A DNA stretch of 64,000 bases from CAZSDP01 sp964605665. Lineage in GTDB: Bacteria > Planctomycetota > UBA8108 > UBA1146. Below, in pieces: positions 16,231 through 25,039 of the stretch. The stretch lies in NCBI GenBank assembly GCA_964605665.1, contig CAZSDP010000016.1, positions 44,917 through 108,916 of the forward strand, given 5' to 3'. The translations under genes and the position numbers were made by a program. Position 1 is the stretch's first letter. Each line of letters opens with the position of its first letter. The notes beneath the pieces were generated by a model. It was not told the origin of the DNA. It was given only the letters and a program-made list of their open reading frames with translations, and searched no databases.

Positions 16231-17469
16231 ATGAACCGCTCTCAGTCCGATTCTAACGCCCTCAAACTCCATATCGACGCGACCCGTGGAATCGCGGGCG
16301 ACATGCTGCTGGCGGCATTGATCGATCTTGGGGTGGCGCCCGAAGTAATTTTCGGCCCACTTCAAGAATCGGGAATCTTCCCCGAGTTTCGCGCCGAGGT
16401 CACCACGGTCGAGCGCCGCTCGATCGAGGCGCGGGCGGTCAAGATTGAGGCCCTGGAAGCGGACCCCCCTCACCGGGGACCGATCGAAATCAGCAAAATC
16501 ATCGATAAACTCCAGCTCCCTGAAAGAGCAGCGCTCACCGCATCGCGCACCTTTGAACTTCTCGCCCGGGCAGAGAGCGAAGTCCACGGAGTGCCGATCG
16601 ACCAGATTCACTTTCACGAGGTCGGAGCGCTCGACAGCCTGGTCGACATCGTCGGAGTCTGCCTCGCGATCGATCACCTGCAGCCACTTGAAATCAGTTG
16701 CTCCAGCTTGCCACTCGGTTCCGGAACGGTCCGCACCGCCCATGGGACGATTCCGATCCCAGCCCCCGCCACGATGAAACTACTCGAAGGACTTCCAACC
16801 CATCCGTTCGAAGTCGGACGAGAAGTGACGACGCCAACTGGCGCTGCTTTGGCGAAAGTGCTGGCGGACCGCTTTGGCGAGTCCCCCAGCGGCTGCTGGG
16901 TCGATAGTGGCTGGGGAGCGGGAACCCAGATCGCACCTCCTGAAGACCCTCCCAATCTCCTTCGCGTTTGGACCACCCGATCCCCATCGTCCACGGAGGA
17001 TCGGACCGGTCACCCCTTCGAATCGGTAGTCCTCTTGGAGAGCAATCTCGACACCGCCTCCGGAGAGGACGCGGGCTCGTGGATCGAAGCACTTCTCGCC
17101 CAGGGAGCACTCGACGCTTGGATCGTTCCGACGATCGCCAAGAAGGGGCGTCCAGGATTGGTGCTCTCCGTTCTCGGGCACCAAGAAAACGCCGCGTCTC
17201 TGCGCCGTTCGGTGTTCCAGCTCACCGGCACTCTCGGGGTTCGCCAGCGACTGCAGGAGCGAGAGATTCTCGACCGAGAAATCTTCGAAATCGAGGTCTC
17301 AGGACACCCAATTCGAGTCAAGCGAGCTTGGCACGAGGGGGTCCTGCTTTCGGAACGTCCCGAATACGAGGACCTTCTGGCGCTCTCGAGAGCCTCAGAG
17401 CGACCTTTACGGGAGATTCGTGACGAGGTCGAAGCGCAGCTTGCTGAGCTCCGAAGGGGGAATCGATGA
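16231..17469 (+). CDS. larC: LarC-type nickel-pincer cofactor nickel insertase
   Basis: 412 residues, the normal LarC length. LarC is the CTP-dependent cyclometallase that inserts nickel into the pyridinium bis-thiocarboxylate cofactor of lactate racemase and related enzymes. Visible features are the opening LHIDATRGIAGDMLLAALID, FHEVGALDSLVDIVG, the SCSSLPLGSGTVRTAHG segment, IPIPAPATMKLLEGLP and a C-terminal VLLESNLDTASGEDAGSWIE. The start is ATG 16231; the long upstream open frame has no family-like sequence. Its stop overlaps the ATG of the ECF sigma factor by 4 nt. No larB, larE or racemase is in the window. In lactobacilli LarC is made by frameshifting from two frames, whereas here it is a single open frame. 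Confidence 0.88.
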   Translation: MNRSQSDSNALKLHIDATRGIAGDMLLAALIDLGVAPEVIFGPLQESGIFPEFRAEVTTVERRSIEARAVKIEALEADPPHRGPIEISKIIDKLQLPERAALTASRTFELLARAESEVHGVPIDQIHFHEVGALDSLVDIVGVCLAIDHLQPLEISCSSLPLGSGTVRTAHGTIPIPAPATMKLLEGLPTHPFEVGREVTTPTGAALAKVLADRFGESPSGCWVDSGWGAGTQIAPPEDPPNLLRVWTTRSPSSTEDRTGHPFESVVLLESNLDTASGEDAGSWIEALLAQGALDAWIVPTIAKKGRPGLVLSVLGHQENAASLRRSVFQLTGTLGVRQRLQEREILDREIFEIEVSGHPIRVKRAWHEGVLLSERPEYEDLLALSRASERPLREIRDEVEAQLAELRRGNR

Positions 17470-18290
17470 ATGCGCGACCGGATGAAACGTTCGAAAGCGC
17501 AGTACCGGAAGAGGACCCCCAAGACCGCCTCCGCCGTGGCCTCGCTCTCTCCCCGTCGGCAGACACTCAAGAGGGACCTAGCGACAACCGCGCTGCGGAG
17601 CCGACCGACGACGAAGAAGCGGCGCGGCGGCTCTCCGATGAAGAGGACCGAAAATCGGTCCGCCAGTTTACCGCCGGGGATTCAGCGGGCTTTGAAGCTC
17701 TCTATCTGAAATACCGAGAACGAGTTTTCGCCGTCTTGCTGCGAACCCTTCGAGATCGAGAGGACGCCCTCGAGGGAACCCAGGAGGTCTTCATCAAGAT
17801 TCACCGCGCCTTACCCAACTACGATCCGCGGGCTCGATTTTTCACCTGGGCGTATCGCATCGCGATGAATCATGCCATCGACCGAATCCGGCGGAGAAAA
17901 GTCCGCAAGGAGCAGATGTTCGACGAGTCCTTTACCGAACCTGGTGATGACCGATCGAGCCACCGATTTGAAAAAGCAGGTGTCGCGCTCGAGGCGGAGG
18001 AAGTACGTGAGCGCATCAACTCGGCAGTGGCCTCACTCAGCGAAAAGCATCGGCAGGTGTTCGTGTTGTTCTCCTACGAAGGATTGGGATACGCCGAGAT
18101 CGCGGAAACGCTCGAGGTTCCGGTCGGGACCGTGATGTCGCGACTCTATCACGCACGCCGAAAGGTTCGGGAGCAACTCCCGCAAGATTGGGATCCTGGC
18201 GGGGCAGAAAGAAGCCGTGAGACACCCGCCCAAGGTGATTCCAAGGGAGCGACGAGTTCCCGCCAAGAGAGTGGAGAGGAGCGGCGATGA
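17466..18290 (+). CDS. ECF-type RNA polymerase sigma factor
   Basis: 274 residues. Region 2 lies near residues 68-142 (FEALYLKYRERVFAVLLRTL; ALEGTQEVFIKIHRALPNYD; FFTWAYRIAMNHAIDRIRRR) and region 4 near 185-240 (INSAVASLSEKHRQVFVLFS; YAEIAETLEVPVGTVMSRLY). An acidic extension of about 65 residues precedes region 2 and a polar tail of about 35 residues follows region 4, both longer than usual. It overlaps larC upstream and a membrane anti-sigma-like gene downstream by 4 nt each (ATGA), so all three are probably one transcript. The target promoters and signal are unknown. Confidence 0.92.
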   Translation: MNARPDETFESAVPEEDPQDRLRRGLALSPSADTQEGPSDNRAAEPTDDEEAARRLSDEEDRKSVRQFTAGDSAGFEALYLKYRERVFAVLLRTLRDREDALEGTQEVFIKIHRALPNYDPRARFFTWAYRIAMNHAIDRIRRRKVRKEQMFDESFTEPGDDRSSHRFEKAGVALEAEEVRERINSAVASLSEKHRQVFVLFSYEGLGYAEIAETLEVPVGTVMSRLYHARRKVREQLPQDWDPGGAERSRETPAQGDSKGATSSRQESGEERR

Positions 18291-18814
18291 ATCAGCAGCC
18301 GATCGATCGAGAAGAGCTTCTCTCCATCCTCGAACGAGCCAACGAATCGGACTTGAGCGAAGAGGAAGCTCGGCGTCTCAAAGAGGGACTCGCGGCAAAC
18401 CCGCAGCTGGCGAAAGAACTCCTCTCTCCTCTACCGGGGGAAGAGATCCTCGGGGAGGAGTCGTTGGCGATGCCCTCCGAGTTGGAGTGGAAACGCATCG
18501 AGAAGGGAATCGCAGCCGCGACCGGTTCTGGCCACGCCGACCGGGGGCAGGAGGCGAACTCGCCGGAGAATCAGCGCCTGCTGCGGAAGGAACCATCGAC
18601 GACTCCCTCGGCCCTCGCAACCTGGATCCCTCTCGCCGCCGCCCTGATCTTGTGCGCAATCGTCGTCTCGCTGATTCGCCAAGACGGATTGGGTGGAACG
18701 GGGGAACCGCCCCCCGTCGCAGAAGTGATCGACTTGCGTGACGATGCCCAACCGACGATCATGAACCTCCCCGACGAGGATGGCGGAGTGATCATCTACG
18801 TGACCTCGGGGTAG
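18287..18814 (+). CDS. Probable membrane anti-sigma factor
   Basis: 175 residues. The N-terminal 60 residues are a helical, acidic region (REELLSILERANESDLSEEE; ARRLKEGLAANPQLAKELL) of the kind that binds ECF sigma factors. One membrane helix lies near 108-127 (ATWIPLAAALILCAIVVSLI), and a short acidic segment of about 48 residues would be outside. There is no zinc-binding HxxxCxxC motif. Its ATG overlaps the sigma-factor stop by 4 nt. The assignment rests on gene order and topology, not on clear homology. No protease-like cleavage motif can be called. Confidence 0.65.
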   Translation: MNQQPIDREELLSILERANESDLSEEEARRLKEGLAANPQLAKELLSPLPGEEILGEESLAMPSELEWKRIEKGIAAATGSGHADRGQEANSPENQRLLRKEPSTTPSALATWIPLAAALILCAIVVSLIRQDGLGGTGEPPPVAEVIDLRDDAQPTIMNLPDEDGGVIIYVTSG

Positions 18815-18927
18815 GCGTGAGTCGCCGCCTTGGGAGAGCCTTCCGGAGCTGGAGCCTCTGGAGGAGAAGCCCTCCCACAGAAAATTCGTTTTCGCCCACG
18901 AGCAAAGCTCCCTATGGAGGTACCGAA

Positions 18928-19383
18928 ATGGCCACGCGTTTACTTTCCCAGCTGATCGTTGCTGGCATCGTCGCTTCGGTGTTTCCGGTGGTAGCGCTCA
19001 GCCCGATGGCAGAAGCGATGGAAGAGAAGGATCTCAAAGTCGCGCTCTTTTCGAGCGTCGCGGAGCCCCGTGCAGCAGCCGAGAAAATCCCCTCCGAGTT
19101 GAAGAAGTTCCGAAAGAGCCTCCTCAACATCTCCAATCGTTTTCAGTTTCTGAAGGAACAAAAGTCCACCCTTAAAAAGTCGAAGGTCACGACCGTTACC
19201 CTCCCGCAGAAACTCGGGGAAGCGAAAATCTCATGGGATGGAACCTCAGCGACGGTCGAGGTGGTCCAGAAAAAGAAGCGGCTATATAAGATCAAGGTCT
19301 CGCGATTCCCCGCGTTCCTCGTCGATGACTCGCTGAAGGTCGGTGGCAATCGTGTAGTTCTGATCCTCGACCGTGAACCCTAA
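18928..19383 (+). CDS. Small exported protein, unrecognised
   Basis: 151 residues from ATG 18928, chosen because GGAGG lies seven bases upstream and the protein then opens with a signal peptide (MATRLLSQLIVAGIVASVFP, then VVALSPMAEA). The mature part is Lys-rich and beta-like (KVTTVTLPQKLGEAKISWDG; TSATVEVVQKKKRLYKIKVS) and ends in VVLILDREP. No family was recognised. It lies 113 nt after the anti-sigma gene on the same strand and could be a periplasmic partner or target of that system. Confidence 0.6.
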   Translation: MATRLLSQLIVAGIVASVFPVVALSPMAEAMEEKDLKVALFSSVAEPRAAAEKIPSELKKFRKSLLNISNRFQFLKEQKSTLKKSKVTTVTLPQKLGEAKISWDGTSATVEVVQKKKRLYKIKVSRFPAFLVDDSLKVGGNRVVLILDREP

Positions 19384-19734
19384 GTCGAAGGTCGGTCTTC
19401 GAGCCCTCTCACCATTTCCGCGCCACTTGACCATCGGAAGATGCGCACGGCCAAAAACCTGTCCACTTCAGGGACACTCAAGGCCGCGAAAATCGCTCGG
19501 CGCCTTTCCCCGACTCTTCTCAAATCTCTCCAATAAAACTCTCGACCGACTCGGGCTTGATCGGAAGCGCGGGGACCGGTGGGATGGGAGAATGACTTCA
19601 ATAGGGTCTCCTTCGATCCGCCGCGGGCTGGGGAGACCGCTCTAGAACCCCCGGCAGCGCCGATCTCGGTCATCCCCGCGTGAATTGAGCTCCGGTAGGA
19701 AAGTCCGCGGCCCCATTTGACCGATAGTGGTGAC
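19384..19734. other. Intergenic region before the threonine operon
   Basis: 351 bp. A 6-bp hairpin (19385-19402) directly follows the exported-protein stop and is a weak terminator. AGGAAAG at 19697-19703 is purine-rich but somewhat far from the hom start. No attenuator or leader peptide rich in Thr/Ile codons was found. Confidence 0.4.
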
Positions 19735-21033
19735 ATGGACCCATACCGCCTCGGTCTCCTCGGCTACGGGACAGTCGGTCGAGGGGTGGTCGAGCTACTC
19801 ACGCGCACTCAACAAGAGTGCACAGTGCGAGCTGGCCGCCCTCTCGTCGTGACACGCATCGCCGTTGGGGATCCCACGAAGCCGCGTGAACTCCCTTCCC
19901 CTTGCGACGCCGTCGTGAGTGGGGATCCGGTCGCCGTGTGCAATGATCCCGATGTCGATCTCGTCGTCGAACTGGTGGGAGGGGTCGAGTCACCCCGCGA
20001 GTGGATCCTCGAGGCACTGCGCGCTGGAAAAGACGTCGTCACCGCCAACAAGGCAGTATTGGCCACTCATGGGGAAGAACTCTTCCGAGAAGCACGCGAA
20101 CAAAATCGACGCCTCCTCTTCGAAGCCTCCGTCGCCGCCGCGATCCCGATTCTGCAAGTTCTCCAGCAGGGGCTACCTGCGGGTCCGATCGATCGCCTCA
20201 CCGGAATCCTGAACGGCACCTGCAATCGGATTCTCGGTCGCTTGGAGGAGGGTGTCCCCTTCCCAGAGGCACTCGAAGAAGCACAGCGCGATGGATTCGC
20301 CGAAGCGGACCCGACCCTCGATCTCTCCGGTTGGGACGCGGGACACAAACTGGCACTCCTCACTCGAATCGTCTTGGGAGCCTCGGTCCCCCTCGACAAT
20401 CTTCGAGTCGAGGGAATCCATCAAATCGAGCCGATCGATCTCGCCTTCGGTGCCCGTCATCATTGGACCCTCAAGTCACTCGCATCGTTGGAGCGTACTC
20501 CCGAGGGAGTGGCTCTCGGAGTCGGTCCCGCCTGGATCGATCGCGAGAGTGAACTCGCCGCGGTCCGCGATGAATACAACGCGATCCAGCTCCAGTCGGA
20601 AACTTTTGGCACACTCGTCCTTCAAGGAAAGGGAGCGGGGGGACTTCCGACTGCAGGCAGTGTCGTCGCCGACATTTTGCGAGCAGCAAGAGGAGAGGGA
20701 AGAACTCCATCGGTTGCGCGAGGTCCGGTCCAGTTCATCGATCCCGGCCTCACTCCGTGTCGTCACTACGTGCGCTTCCGCGCGAAAGACCGACCTGGAG
20801 TGCTCGCCCGCATCGCAGGCGCGCTCGCGGAAGAGAGTGTCAGTATCGCATCGGTCGAGCAGCCCGAAGCGAGTGATCCGACCGCGGTGCCAGTCCACCT
20901 CATCACCCATCCCGTGGCGACCACCACCCTCGATGCCGCACTCACTCACCTCCGCCCAAACGGCATATTGAGTGAGGAGCCACTACGGATTCGCATCGTG
21001 GACCCATCCCCCGAGAAGGGAGAGACCTCGTGA
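19735..21033 (+). CDS. hom: Homoserine dehydrogenase
   Basis: 432 residues. Reduces aspartate semialdehyde to homoserine with NAD(P)H. The Rossmann start (YRLGLLGYGTVGRGVVELL) is near residue 4, with the VTANKAVLATHGEEL motif near 105 and the family signature region GILNGTCNRIL and AEADPTLDLSGWDAGHKLAL in the catalytic domain. The last 80 residues form an ACT domain (RPGVLARIAGALAEESVSIA), so feedback control by threonine is likely. ATG 19735 is preferred because homology begins at once; TTG 19717 is in frame. Its stop overlaps the GTG of thrC, making it first in a coupled four-gene operon. Confidence 0.95.
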   Translation: MDPYRLGLLGYGTVGRGVVELLTRTQQECTVRAGRPLVVTRIAVGDPTKPRELPSPCDAVVSGDPVAVCNDPDVDLVVELVGGVESPREWILEALRAGKDVVTANKAVLATHGEELFREAREQNRRLLFEASVAAAIPILQVLQQGLPAGPIDRLTGILNGTCNRILGRLEEGVPFPEALEEAQRDGFAEADPTLDLSGWDAGHKLALLTRIVLGASVPLDNLRVEGIHQIEPIDLAFGARHHWTLKSLASLERTPEGVALGVGPAWIDRESELAAVRDEYNAIQLQSETFGTLVLQGKGAGGLPTAGSVVADILRAARGEGRTPSVARGPVQFIDPGLTPCRHYVRFRAKDRPGVLARIAGALAEESVSIASVEQPEASDPTAVPVHLITHPVATTTLDAALTHLRPNGILSEEPLRIRIVDPSPEKGETS

Positions 21034-22088
21034 TCGGACTCATCGAACGCTACCGCTCACGTCTACCCGTGAATTCCGACACTCCCATCGTGTCGATCGC
21101 AGAAGGTTCCACCCCCTTGATCCCAGCCCCGAAGCTCTCCGAGAAGCTGGGAGGGGGCCGCCGTGCGTTCATCAAGTTCGAAGGGATGAACCCCACCGCT
21201 TCCTTCAAGGATCGTGGGATGACGCTGGCGGTGACAAAAGCACTGGAAGCGGGGAACTGCGGGATCATCTGCGCCTCGACTGGGAACACTTCTGCGAGTG
21301 CGGCCGCTTATGCCGGCCGAGCCGGCTTGAAGTGCTGGGTTGTGCTCCCCGCCGGCAAAGTCGCAGCGGGCAAGCTCGCCCAAGCAGTGATGCACGGCGC
21401 CGAAATTGTCGCCCTCGACGGGAACTTCGACCAAGCTCTGGAAATCGTGGTCGAAATGGCGAAAGAGCCGGGCGTCGAGCTGGTGAACTCGCTCAATCCC
21501 TTCCGCATCGAAGGACAAAAGACCAAAGCATTCGAGATTTGCGATGAACTTGGCGGCCCGCCAAACGCGCACATTTTGCCGGTTGGAAACGCTGGGAACA
21601 TCACCGCCACTTGGAAAGGCTACCGCGAGTACCACCAGTCGGGAGAAATCGGTCGTCTTCCCAAAATGGTCGGCTATCAAGCTGCGGGAGCCGCCCCGAT
21701 CGTTCTCGGACACCCGGTAGAAGCCCCCGAAACTCTTGCGACTGCAATCCGCATCGGAAACCCAGCGAGCTGGAACGGTGCCACGAACGCGATCGAAGAA
21801 TCGGGTGGCTGGATCGACTCTGTGACCGACGAAGAAATCGTCGCCGCTTACCGTTGGGTCGCGGCTCACGAGGGCGTCTTCTGCGAACCAGCCAGCGCGG
21901 CTTCGATTGCCGGGCTCTTCAAGAGCATCGAATCGGGTAGAGAGCTGATCCCCGAAGAAGGAACTCTCGTCTGTACCTTGACCGGTCATGGCCTGAAGGA
22001 TCCGGACCAAGCGGTGGCCGGGGTTGAAATCCCCCCAGCGATCACTCCAGATCCTCAGCGAGTACGTGAACAGATGGGACTGGGATGA
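21030..22088 (+). CDS. thrC: Threonine synthase
   Basis: 352 residues, the short class of threonine synthase. Converts O-phosphohomoserine to threonine with PLP. The PLP-lysine motif is NPTASFKDRGMTLAVTKAL, followed by ICASTGNTSASAAAYAGRAG. The phosphate-binding glycine loop is VGNAGNITATWKGYREY, and GLKDPDQAVAG lies at the end. GTG 21030 overlaps the hom stop and the thrB ATG overlaps its own stop, so the operon is translationally coupled on both sides. Confidence 0.96.
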   Translation: MIGLIERYRSRLPVNSDTPIVSIAEGSTPLIPAPKLSEKLGGGRRAFIKFEGMNPTASFKDRGMTLAVTKALEAGNCGIICASTGNTSASAAAYAGRAGLKCWVVLPAGKVAAGKLAQAVMHGAEIVALDGNFDQALEIVVEMAKEPGVELVNSLNPFRIEGQKTKAFEICDELGGPPNAHILPVGNAGNITATWKGYREYHQSGEIGRLPKMVGYQAAGAAPIVLGHPVEAPETLATAIRIGNPASWNGATNAIEESGGWIDSVTDEEIVAAYRWVAAHEGVFCEPASAASIAGLFKSIESGRELIPEEGTLVCTLTGHGLKDPDQAVAGVEIPPAITPDPQRVREQMGLG

Positions 22089-22999
22089 CCTTTCGAATCG
22101 TCTCTCCGGCGAGCACTTCGAACCTCGGGCCAGGGTTTGACGCCCTCGGGCTCGCGGTCGGTTGGGGTATTGAGGTCACCCTCGAGCCAGAGTGCCCCGC
22201 TGGCTTCTCCGTTCATCTCGAAGGTGAGGGGAAAGAGCTTCTACCTCCTGACGGCCGCAACATGATCATCAAGGTCGCCCGAGAAGTCGCTGGCGGTGCT
22301 GCAGATCGAGCAGCATGGCGTATCAACAGCGAGATTCCCGTGGCGAGAGGACTCGGTTCATCGGCGGCGGCACGAGTTGCTGGACTCGCAGCTGGTTACT
22401 TGCTTCGCGACGGCCAACTCCCACCACGACACGTCATCTTCGAAGCTGCATCGCGTCATGAAAACCACCCAGACAACGCCAGCGCTTGCGTCTTCGGATC
22501 ACTGCGGGTCTGTGCTCGCGACGGAAAGCTCTGGCGAAATTGGCCAAGCCCTCTCAGCGATACGGGGCTCGAACTGCTCTTGGTGATTCCCAACATACCG
22601 GTCCAAACATCGCTCGCTCGCTCGGTGCTCCCCACCAGTTACAGCCGCTCGGCCGCGGTTCGAAACCTGCAGAGTTTGAGCGTGCTGATTTCTGGACTCG
22701 CGCGTGGAGATTGGGATGCCGTCCGGATGGGCTGTTCCGATCATCTGCACGAAAGATACCGCCTACCGATGGTGCCGGGGCTCTCGGATGCTCTGAACGC
22801 TCTGCGGAATGACTCCCACCTGGGCGGTGCCTGGCTCTCTGGCGCAGGCCCCACCTTAGCAGCGTTCATTCCCAAAGATGCGGAGGCAGATCAGTCTGGA
22901 CTGGAGTCGATCGATTGCCTCAAGAAGAACGGCGTCGATGCACAAATCCACCGAATTCGAATCGACCAAGAAGGCCTCCGCTCGGAGAATGGCGCATGA
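22085..22999 (+). CDS. thrB: Homoserine kinase
   Basis: 304 residues, a GHMP-family kinase that phosphorylates homoserine. The N-terminus has VSPASTSNLGPGFDALGLAV, and the ATP-binding GHMP motif is IPVARGLGSSAAARVAGLAA. HENHPDNASACVFGS and the C-terminal GGAWLSGAGPTLAAFIP motif 3 are intact. ATG 22085 overlaps thrC by 4 nt, and the lysC ATG overlaps the thrB stop in the same way. With hom and thrC this completes the pathway from aspartate semialdehyde to threonine. Confidence 0.96.
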   Translation: MTFRIVSPASTSNLGPGFDALGLAVGWGIEVTLEPECPAGFSVHLEGEGKELLPPDGRNMIIKVAREVAGGAADRAAWRINSEIPVARGLGSSAAARVAGLAAGYLLRDGQLPPRHVIFEAASRHENHPDNASACVFGSLRVCARDGKLWRNWPSPLSDTGLELLLVIPNIPVQTSLARSVLPTSYSRSAAVRNLQSLSVLISGLARGDWDAVRMGCSDHLHERYRLPMVPGLSDALNALRNDSHLGGAWLSGAGPTLAAFIPKDAEADQSGLESIDCLKKNGVDAQIHRIRIDQEGLRSENGA

Positions 23000-24246
23000 C
23001 CACCAACACCTCCACCGCGACGATTTGGGTCATGAAGTTCGGAGGAACGAGCGTCGCAACTCCCGAATTGATGCAGAATGCTGCCAATCGCATCGCCTTA
23101 CGTCGAAACGAGGGGCATCGAGTCGTGGTTGTGGTTTCCGCGATGGGAAAGACCACCGACCAGCTTTTGCAGCTCGCGCATCAACTCTCAGACTCACCCA
23201 ATCGACGTGAGCTAGACGTCCTGCTCGCCGCTGGAGAACAGCAATCGATGGCACTCTTATCGATCGCGCTCGAGCAACTGGGAGTACCTGCGATTTCATT
23301 CACCGGTCGCCAGGGCGGAATCCGAACCGACGCGCGCTATTCACAGGCGCGTATCCTCTCCATCGATCCAACACGTATCCTCGAGGAACTTGGACGCAAC
23401 AAAGTCGTCGTCGTTGCCGGGTTCCAAGGAGAGAATGAAGCTCAGGATGTCACCACCCTCGGTCGTGGTGGCTCAGACACCAGTGCCGTCGCACTCGCGG
23501 CTGCACTCCACGCAAACGGCTGCGAGATCTTGACCGACGTCGACGGCGTCTACACCGCAGACCCAAAGCTCGTCCCAGTGGCCAAAAAGATCGAAGCACT
23601 TTCGCCAGACGAGATGCTGGAGATGGCAACTCTCGGCGCCCGCGTCCTTCACGGACGCTCTGTCGAACTCGCCCGCCGCTTCTCCGTCCCACTCGTTGTC
23701 GCTTCGTCGACAGAGGTCGGAGCAGGAACCAAAATCGAACCGTTCAAGAAAGAAACCAGCATGGAACAAGTCGTTGTCCGCGCCATCACCGACGACCCTG
23801 CGGTGCACAAAGTCTCGATCGTTCACGTCCCCGACCAACCTGGTGTCGCCGCGAAGGTCTTTGAAGTACTCGGACAGGCAAATGTACCGGTCCGATTGAT
23901 CGTTCAAGCTCAAAGTCATGAGAAGCACAATGACATCACTCTCGTCGTCCCCGCCGACAGTCCGTTGGACGAAGTGGTTCTCAAGGAAGTTGTCGCGAGA
24001 GTCGGTGGAGCTTCTTGGCTCATCGATGACGATGTCGCGCTCTTGAGTGTGGTCGGCGAAGGGATCTCACGTGAACCGGCGATCGCCGCGAAGATCTTCT
24101 CGGTGCTCGCAGAAGAAGACGTCAACATCGATGTGATCTCGACATCGAATCTCGTCATCAGCTGCGTCGTCCCTCAGTCTTGCCTCGAACGCGCCGCACA
24201 GGCACTCCACTCCGCACTGGTGGAGACCGATTCTCCCGAAGGATAG
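22996..24246 (+). CDS. lysC: Aspartokinase
   Basis: 416 residues, monofunctional aspartate kinase, the first committed step to Thr, Lys and Met. VMKFGGTSVATPELM is the N-terminal signature; TTLGRGGSDTSAVALAAALH and DVDGVYTADPKLVP mark the nucleotide site. Two ACT domains occupy the last 150 residues (VSIVHVPDQPGVAAKVFEVL; LLSVVGEGISREPAIAAKIF), as expected for allosteric control. The open frame extends to 22915, but ATG 22996 overlaps the thrB stop by 4 nt and matches the family start. It is last in the operon and is followed by a hairpin region. Confidence 0.96.
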   Translation: MTTNTSTATIWVMKFGGTSVATPELMQNAANRIALRRNEGHRVVVVVSAMGKTTDQLLQLAHQLSDSPNRRELDVLLAAGEQQSMALLSIALEQLGVPAISFTGRQGGIRTDARYSQARILSIDPTRILEELGRNKVVVVAGFQGENEAQDVTTLGRGGSDTSAVALAAALHANGCEILTDVDGVYTADPKLVPVAKKIEALSPDEMLEMATLGARVLHGRSVELARRFSVPLVVASSTEVGAGTKIEPFKKETSMEQVVVRAITDDPAVHKVSIVHVPDQPGVAAKVFEVLGQANVPVRLIVQAQSHEKHNDITLVVPADSPLDEVVLKEVVARVGGASWLIDDDVALLSVVGEGISREPAIAAKIFSVLAEEDVNIDVISTSNLVISCVVPQSCLERAAQALHSALVETDSPEG

Positions 24247-24355
24247 TCGATCACTCGATCGCTGGGCCTCGACGCCCAACTGCCTCGGCTGAGAAACTCA
24301 AAAAAGTAGGGCCCGGAGAGTTCACACTCGAACTCCCCGAGCCCCATCGCCTCAA

Positions 24356-24403
24356 TGCGAAAGCGAGCAGCGGCCCTCTATTCGAACAGCTCGCTCATTC
24401 GCA
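24356..24403. terminator. Hairpin between convergent lysC and peroxiredoxin genes
   Basis: Stem of 13 bp (24356-24368 with 24389-24403) with a 2-nt bulge on one side and a 20-nt loop. There is no T-run. A second dyad around CTGTCGACAG follows near 24413-24422. Confidence 0.45.
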
Positions 24404-24428
24404 CTGATCGATCCTGTCGACAGATCAG

Positions 24429-24887
24429 TTAGCTGAGCGCATCCAATGCAACCTTCACCGCTTCCATATCGCGCGGTTCTCCAGTCTGTTCTTGAACTTC
24501 GCAGAACGCCACGTTGCCCTGCTTGTCGACGATGACTGTCGCGCGATGACTGATAAATGGCACTGCCGGGTGGACAAGTCCAAACTGACCGGTCACCTCG
24601 AGCATCGGATCCGCGAGCAGATCATGGTCGATCTTCCGCTCCATGCGCCATGCCTTATGACACCACGTCGAATCTCTGCTGATCCCCACGACAACGGTAT
24701 CGCCGTTCCCAGAAAAAGTTCCTTCTGCGGTGATCGAACAATTTTCGTTCTCGCAGGTTGGACTCCAATCGAGTGGATACCACATCAGAACCACGTTCTT
24801 CCCACGATGGTCTGAGAGCTTCCAATCCTTCTCGTCCTGGTTCTTCAGCGTAAAGTCAGGTGCGGTAGTTCCCACTGCAATGGGCAT
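24429..24887 (-). CDS. AhpE/AhpC-TSA family peroxiredoxin
   Basis: 152 residues. The thioredoxin-fold core begins VGTTAPDFTLKNQDEKDWKL. The peroxidatic motif is PLDWSPTC (Cys45), a variant of P-x3-T/S-x2-C with Ser; a second Cys (Cys50) follows five residues later, and further Cys lie in STWCHKAW and VAFCEVQE. The conserved Arg region is present late in the sequence (FISHRATVIVDKQG). The start at ATG 24887 is fixed by GGAGG six bases upstream, so an ATG further upstream is rejected. Likely reduces hydroperoxides using thioredoxin-like donors. It is a single gene downstream of a hairpin that separates it from the cytochrome gene. Confidence 0.9.
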   Translation of the reverse strand: MPIAVGTTAPDFTLKNQDEKDWKLSDHRGKNVVLMWYPLDWSPTCENENCSITAEGTFSGNGDTVVVGISRDSTWCHKAWRMERKIDHDLLADPMLEVTGQFGLVHPAVPFISHRATVIVDKQGNVAFCEVQEQTGEPRDMEAVKVALDALS

Positions 24888-24915
24888 CGAATCCCTCCAT
24901 TTCATGACGAAATTA

Positions 24916-24939
24916 CGGCGTCCGGGATTCCGGACGCCG
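24916..24939 (-). terminator. Hairpin after the multihaem cytochrome gene
   Basis: Perfect 10-bp stem (24930-24939 with 24916-24925) and a 4-nt loop, between the cytochrome stop and the peroxiredoxin start. Only a weak T-run follows on the minus strand (TAATTTC). Confidence 0.65.
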
Positions 24940-25039
24940 TGTGAGGATATCTCGAATTGCTGCGACTGAACACCGAAGAGATCGACGTCATCGGTGAAGA
25001 TCTACCGCGATCTACCGAACCGTTTGGGAGCGTGCCTGC

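Noticed and set aside
19697..19707. AGGAAAGTCCG, identical to the core of conserved region I of bacterial RNase P RNA
   Set aside because: The rest of such an RNA would lie inside the hom coding sequence and the matching 3' conserved region was not found, so it is taken as chance or as a ribosome-binding region.
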